This document shows, piece after piece, positions 5,329-6,551 of a DNA stretch of 6,551 bases. Origin of the DNA: JBCCOW01 sp038749105 (GTDB lineage Bacteria > Planctomycetota > Phycisphaerae > Phycisphaerales > Phycisphaeraceae). The notes under the pieces are model-generated. The model did no database searches. It had not been told where the DNA came from and was given only the letters and a program-made list of their open reading frames with translations. The position numbers and the translations under genes are program-made. The stretch spans positions 1 through 6,551 of the forward strand of contig JBCDIM010000116.1 in assembly GCA_038749105.1 (NCBI GenBank). The letters run 5' to 3'. How positions within the stretch are numbered: the first letter of the stretch is position 1; each line of letters opens with the position of its first letter.

Positions 5329-6551
5329 ATGACAAGACCCAACATCATCCTCATCACGACGGACCAGCAACGCTACGATTGCCTATCGGTCAACGGCCAC
5401 CTGGAACTCCGGACGCCTTTCCTCGACAGCCTCGCGGCTCGCGGCATCAACTTCAGCCGTGCCTATAGCACTTGCCCGGTCTGCATCCCGGCTCGGCGGA
5501 CCATCCTCTCCGGCCTCCATCCGTCGCGGCACGGGCTTAATGCCAACCGTGAGGCGGAGCCATTCGACCCGCCGACCACTCTGCCGCGTTTGCTGGGTGA
5601 CGCGGGCTACCACACTTATCTCGTCGGCAAGCTGCATGTTGCCGAGCCCGGCGTTCGTCACGGCTACGACCATATCATTCAGTCCGAGACGCCCAATGAC
5701 CGCCGCCGTACGTTTCACCAACGCCGCAACGACTACGCCGATTGGCTGATGAGAGAGTCTGACAGCCCGCACACCCTCCCTTTCGGCGTGATGTCCAACG
5801 ACCGCACCGCCCGACCTTGGACGATGCCCGAGCGTCTGCACCATACGAATTGGGTCACGAACACGGCTGCGGAATTCCTTGAGGTGTATCGCGATCCCTC
5901 GGGGCCGTTCTTCCTTCATCTGAGCTACTGGGCGCCGCATCAGCCTGCCATGCCGCCGCAGACCTACTGGGATCGTTATCACGATAATCAATGGAAGCCG
6001 CGGATCGGTCGGTGGGTCGGCTCGCGTGATTGGCAGCCTGGCCTGCGCATGGATGCGCCGCGGGGGCCGTTCGAGCTCGACGAGATGCGTCGACACGCCG
6101 CGGGTTACTTCGGGCTGATCAATCACGTGGACGACCAGCTGAACTACCTCTTCGATCGCTGGAGCAGTTCACCCCTGTGCGACCACGATCGGCCGACGTG
6201 GATCGTCTTCGCGTCAGACCATGGCGAGATGCTTGGCGACCATCACATGTTCCGAAAGAACCTGCCGTATGAGGGTGCAGCGCACGTCCCCATGTTCATC
6301 GCGCCACTTCGGGGTGCGAAAGTGGAACGCCCGGGTCGATCCGACCGGCTGGTCAGCCTCGAAGACATCTTGCCGACCTGTTGCGCCTTGGCAGGCGTGG
6401 ACGCGCCCGGCCACCTCGGCCCGGAAGACGGCCAGTCACTGGCGCCGGCCCTGACCGGCGACGCCCATGGACGCGACCACATCCATGGCGAGTGCTGGTG
6501 GGAATCTCAGCACTTCCGCTATCTCGTCCGCGGCCACGAGAAGTACATCCG
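5329..6551 (+). CDS. Cys-type S1-family sulfatase, C-terminus beyond the window
   Basis: The frame is open from the ATG at 5329 to the window edge: 407 complete codons plus 2 bases. The product would hydrolyse a sulfate ester, probably on a carbohydrate. It begins with NIILITTDQQR, giving metal ligand Asp12, with Gln13 where many sulfatases have a second Asp. CIPARRTILSG at 52-62 is the C-x-P-x-R sulfatase signature; Cys52 should become formylglycine and Arg56 stabilises it. GKLH at 100-103 supplies Lys101 and His103, SYWAPHQP (199-206) supplies His204, and SDHGEMLGDHHM (296-307) supplies metal ligands Asp297 and His298, followed by Lys310 and YEGAAHVP. All expected active-site positions are present, so the gene looks functional. 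Related enzymes have roughly 450-500 residues, so perhaps 50-100 are missing. The protein starts directly at the first beta-strand, with no signal peptide, so a cytoplasmic location is inferred; most polysaccharide sulfatases are exported. A formylglycine-generating enzyme is required and is not in the window. The exact subfamily and substrate cannot be assigned. Confidence 0.92.
   Translation, partial: MTRPNIILITTDQQRYDCLSVNGHLELRTPFLDSLAARGINFSRAYSTCPVCIPARRTILSGLHPSRHGLNANREAEPFDPPTTLPRLLGDAGYHTYLVGKLHVAEPGVRHGYDHIIQSETPNDRRRTFHQRRNDYADWLMRESDSPHTLPFGVMSNDRTARPWTMPERLHHTNWVTNTAAEFLEVYRDPSGPFFLHLSYWAPHQPAMPPQTYWDRYHDNQWKPRIGRWVGSRDWQPGLRMDAPRGPFELDEMRRHAAGYFGLINHVDDQLNYLFDRWSSSPLCDHDRPTWIVFASDHGEMLGDHHMFRKNLPYEGAAHVPMFIAPLRGAKVERPGRSDRLVSLEDILPTCCALAGVDAPGHLGPEDGQSLAPALTGDAHGRDHIHGECWWESQHFRYLVRGHEKYI

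Noticed and set aside
5383..6126. - strand open frame (247 codons) opposite the sulfatase
   Set aside because: The + strand encodes the sulfatase signature and metal ligands across this region; the antisense translation shows no motif.

Overview
The window is high-GC DNA (rows I counted by hand mostly run about 65-73% GC). It holds four protein genes, all on the + strand, packed like an operon: the 3' end of a GH16-type glycan hydrolase, a complete 993-residue protein with two tandem FAD (Rossmann) domains, a complete 644-residue GH106-like glycosidase, and a Cys-type S1 sulfatase that runs off the right edge. A GH16, a PF12831-type FAD protein, an orphan 'FWFWN' glycosidase and a sulfatase side by side is typical of Planctomycetota (including Phycisphaerae) or the related Verrucomicrobiota/Kiritimatiellota that degrade sulfated algal or plant polysaccharides. 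The phylum is inferred from gene content and GC; no marker gene is present.

Layout: 1-278, end of the GH16 gene. 279-351, a 73-bp gap with a short tandem duplication over the GH16 stop codon, a perfect-armed palindrome with a central CG (operator or hairpin) and a Shine-Dalgarno for the next gene. 352-3333, the tandem FAD protein. 3330-5264, the GH106-like protein, whose ATG overlaps the preceding stop (ATGA), so the two are almost certainly co-transcribed and probably translationally coupled. 5265-5328, a 64-bp gap with a Shine-Dalgarno. 5329-6551, the sulfatase, 407 codons visible and open at the edge. No stretch over 300 bases lacks a gene. I saw no tRNA, rRNA, CRISPR array, insertion sequence or attachment site.

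How the genes may work together (inference): the GH16 enzyme, if secreted as is usual, would cut a polymer outside the cell or in the periplasm. The other three proteins start directly at their catalytic folds with no visible signal peptide, so they look cytoplasmic. They would process imported, sulfated oligosaccharides: the sulfatase removes sulfate, the GH106-like enzyme cleaves a terminal sugar, and the FAD protein oxidises or reduces a sugar or aglycone intermediate. The tight coupling of the FAD gene to the glycosidase gene is the most interesting point. The substrate cannot be read from the sequence.
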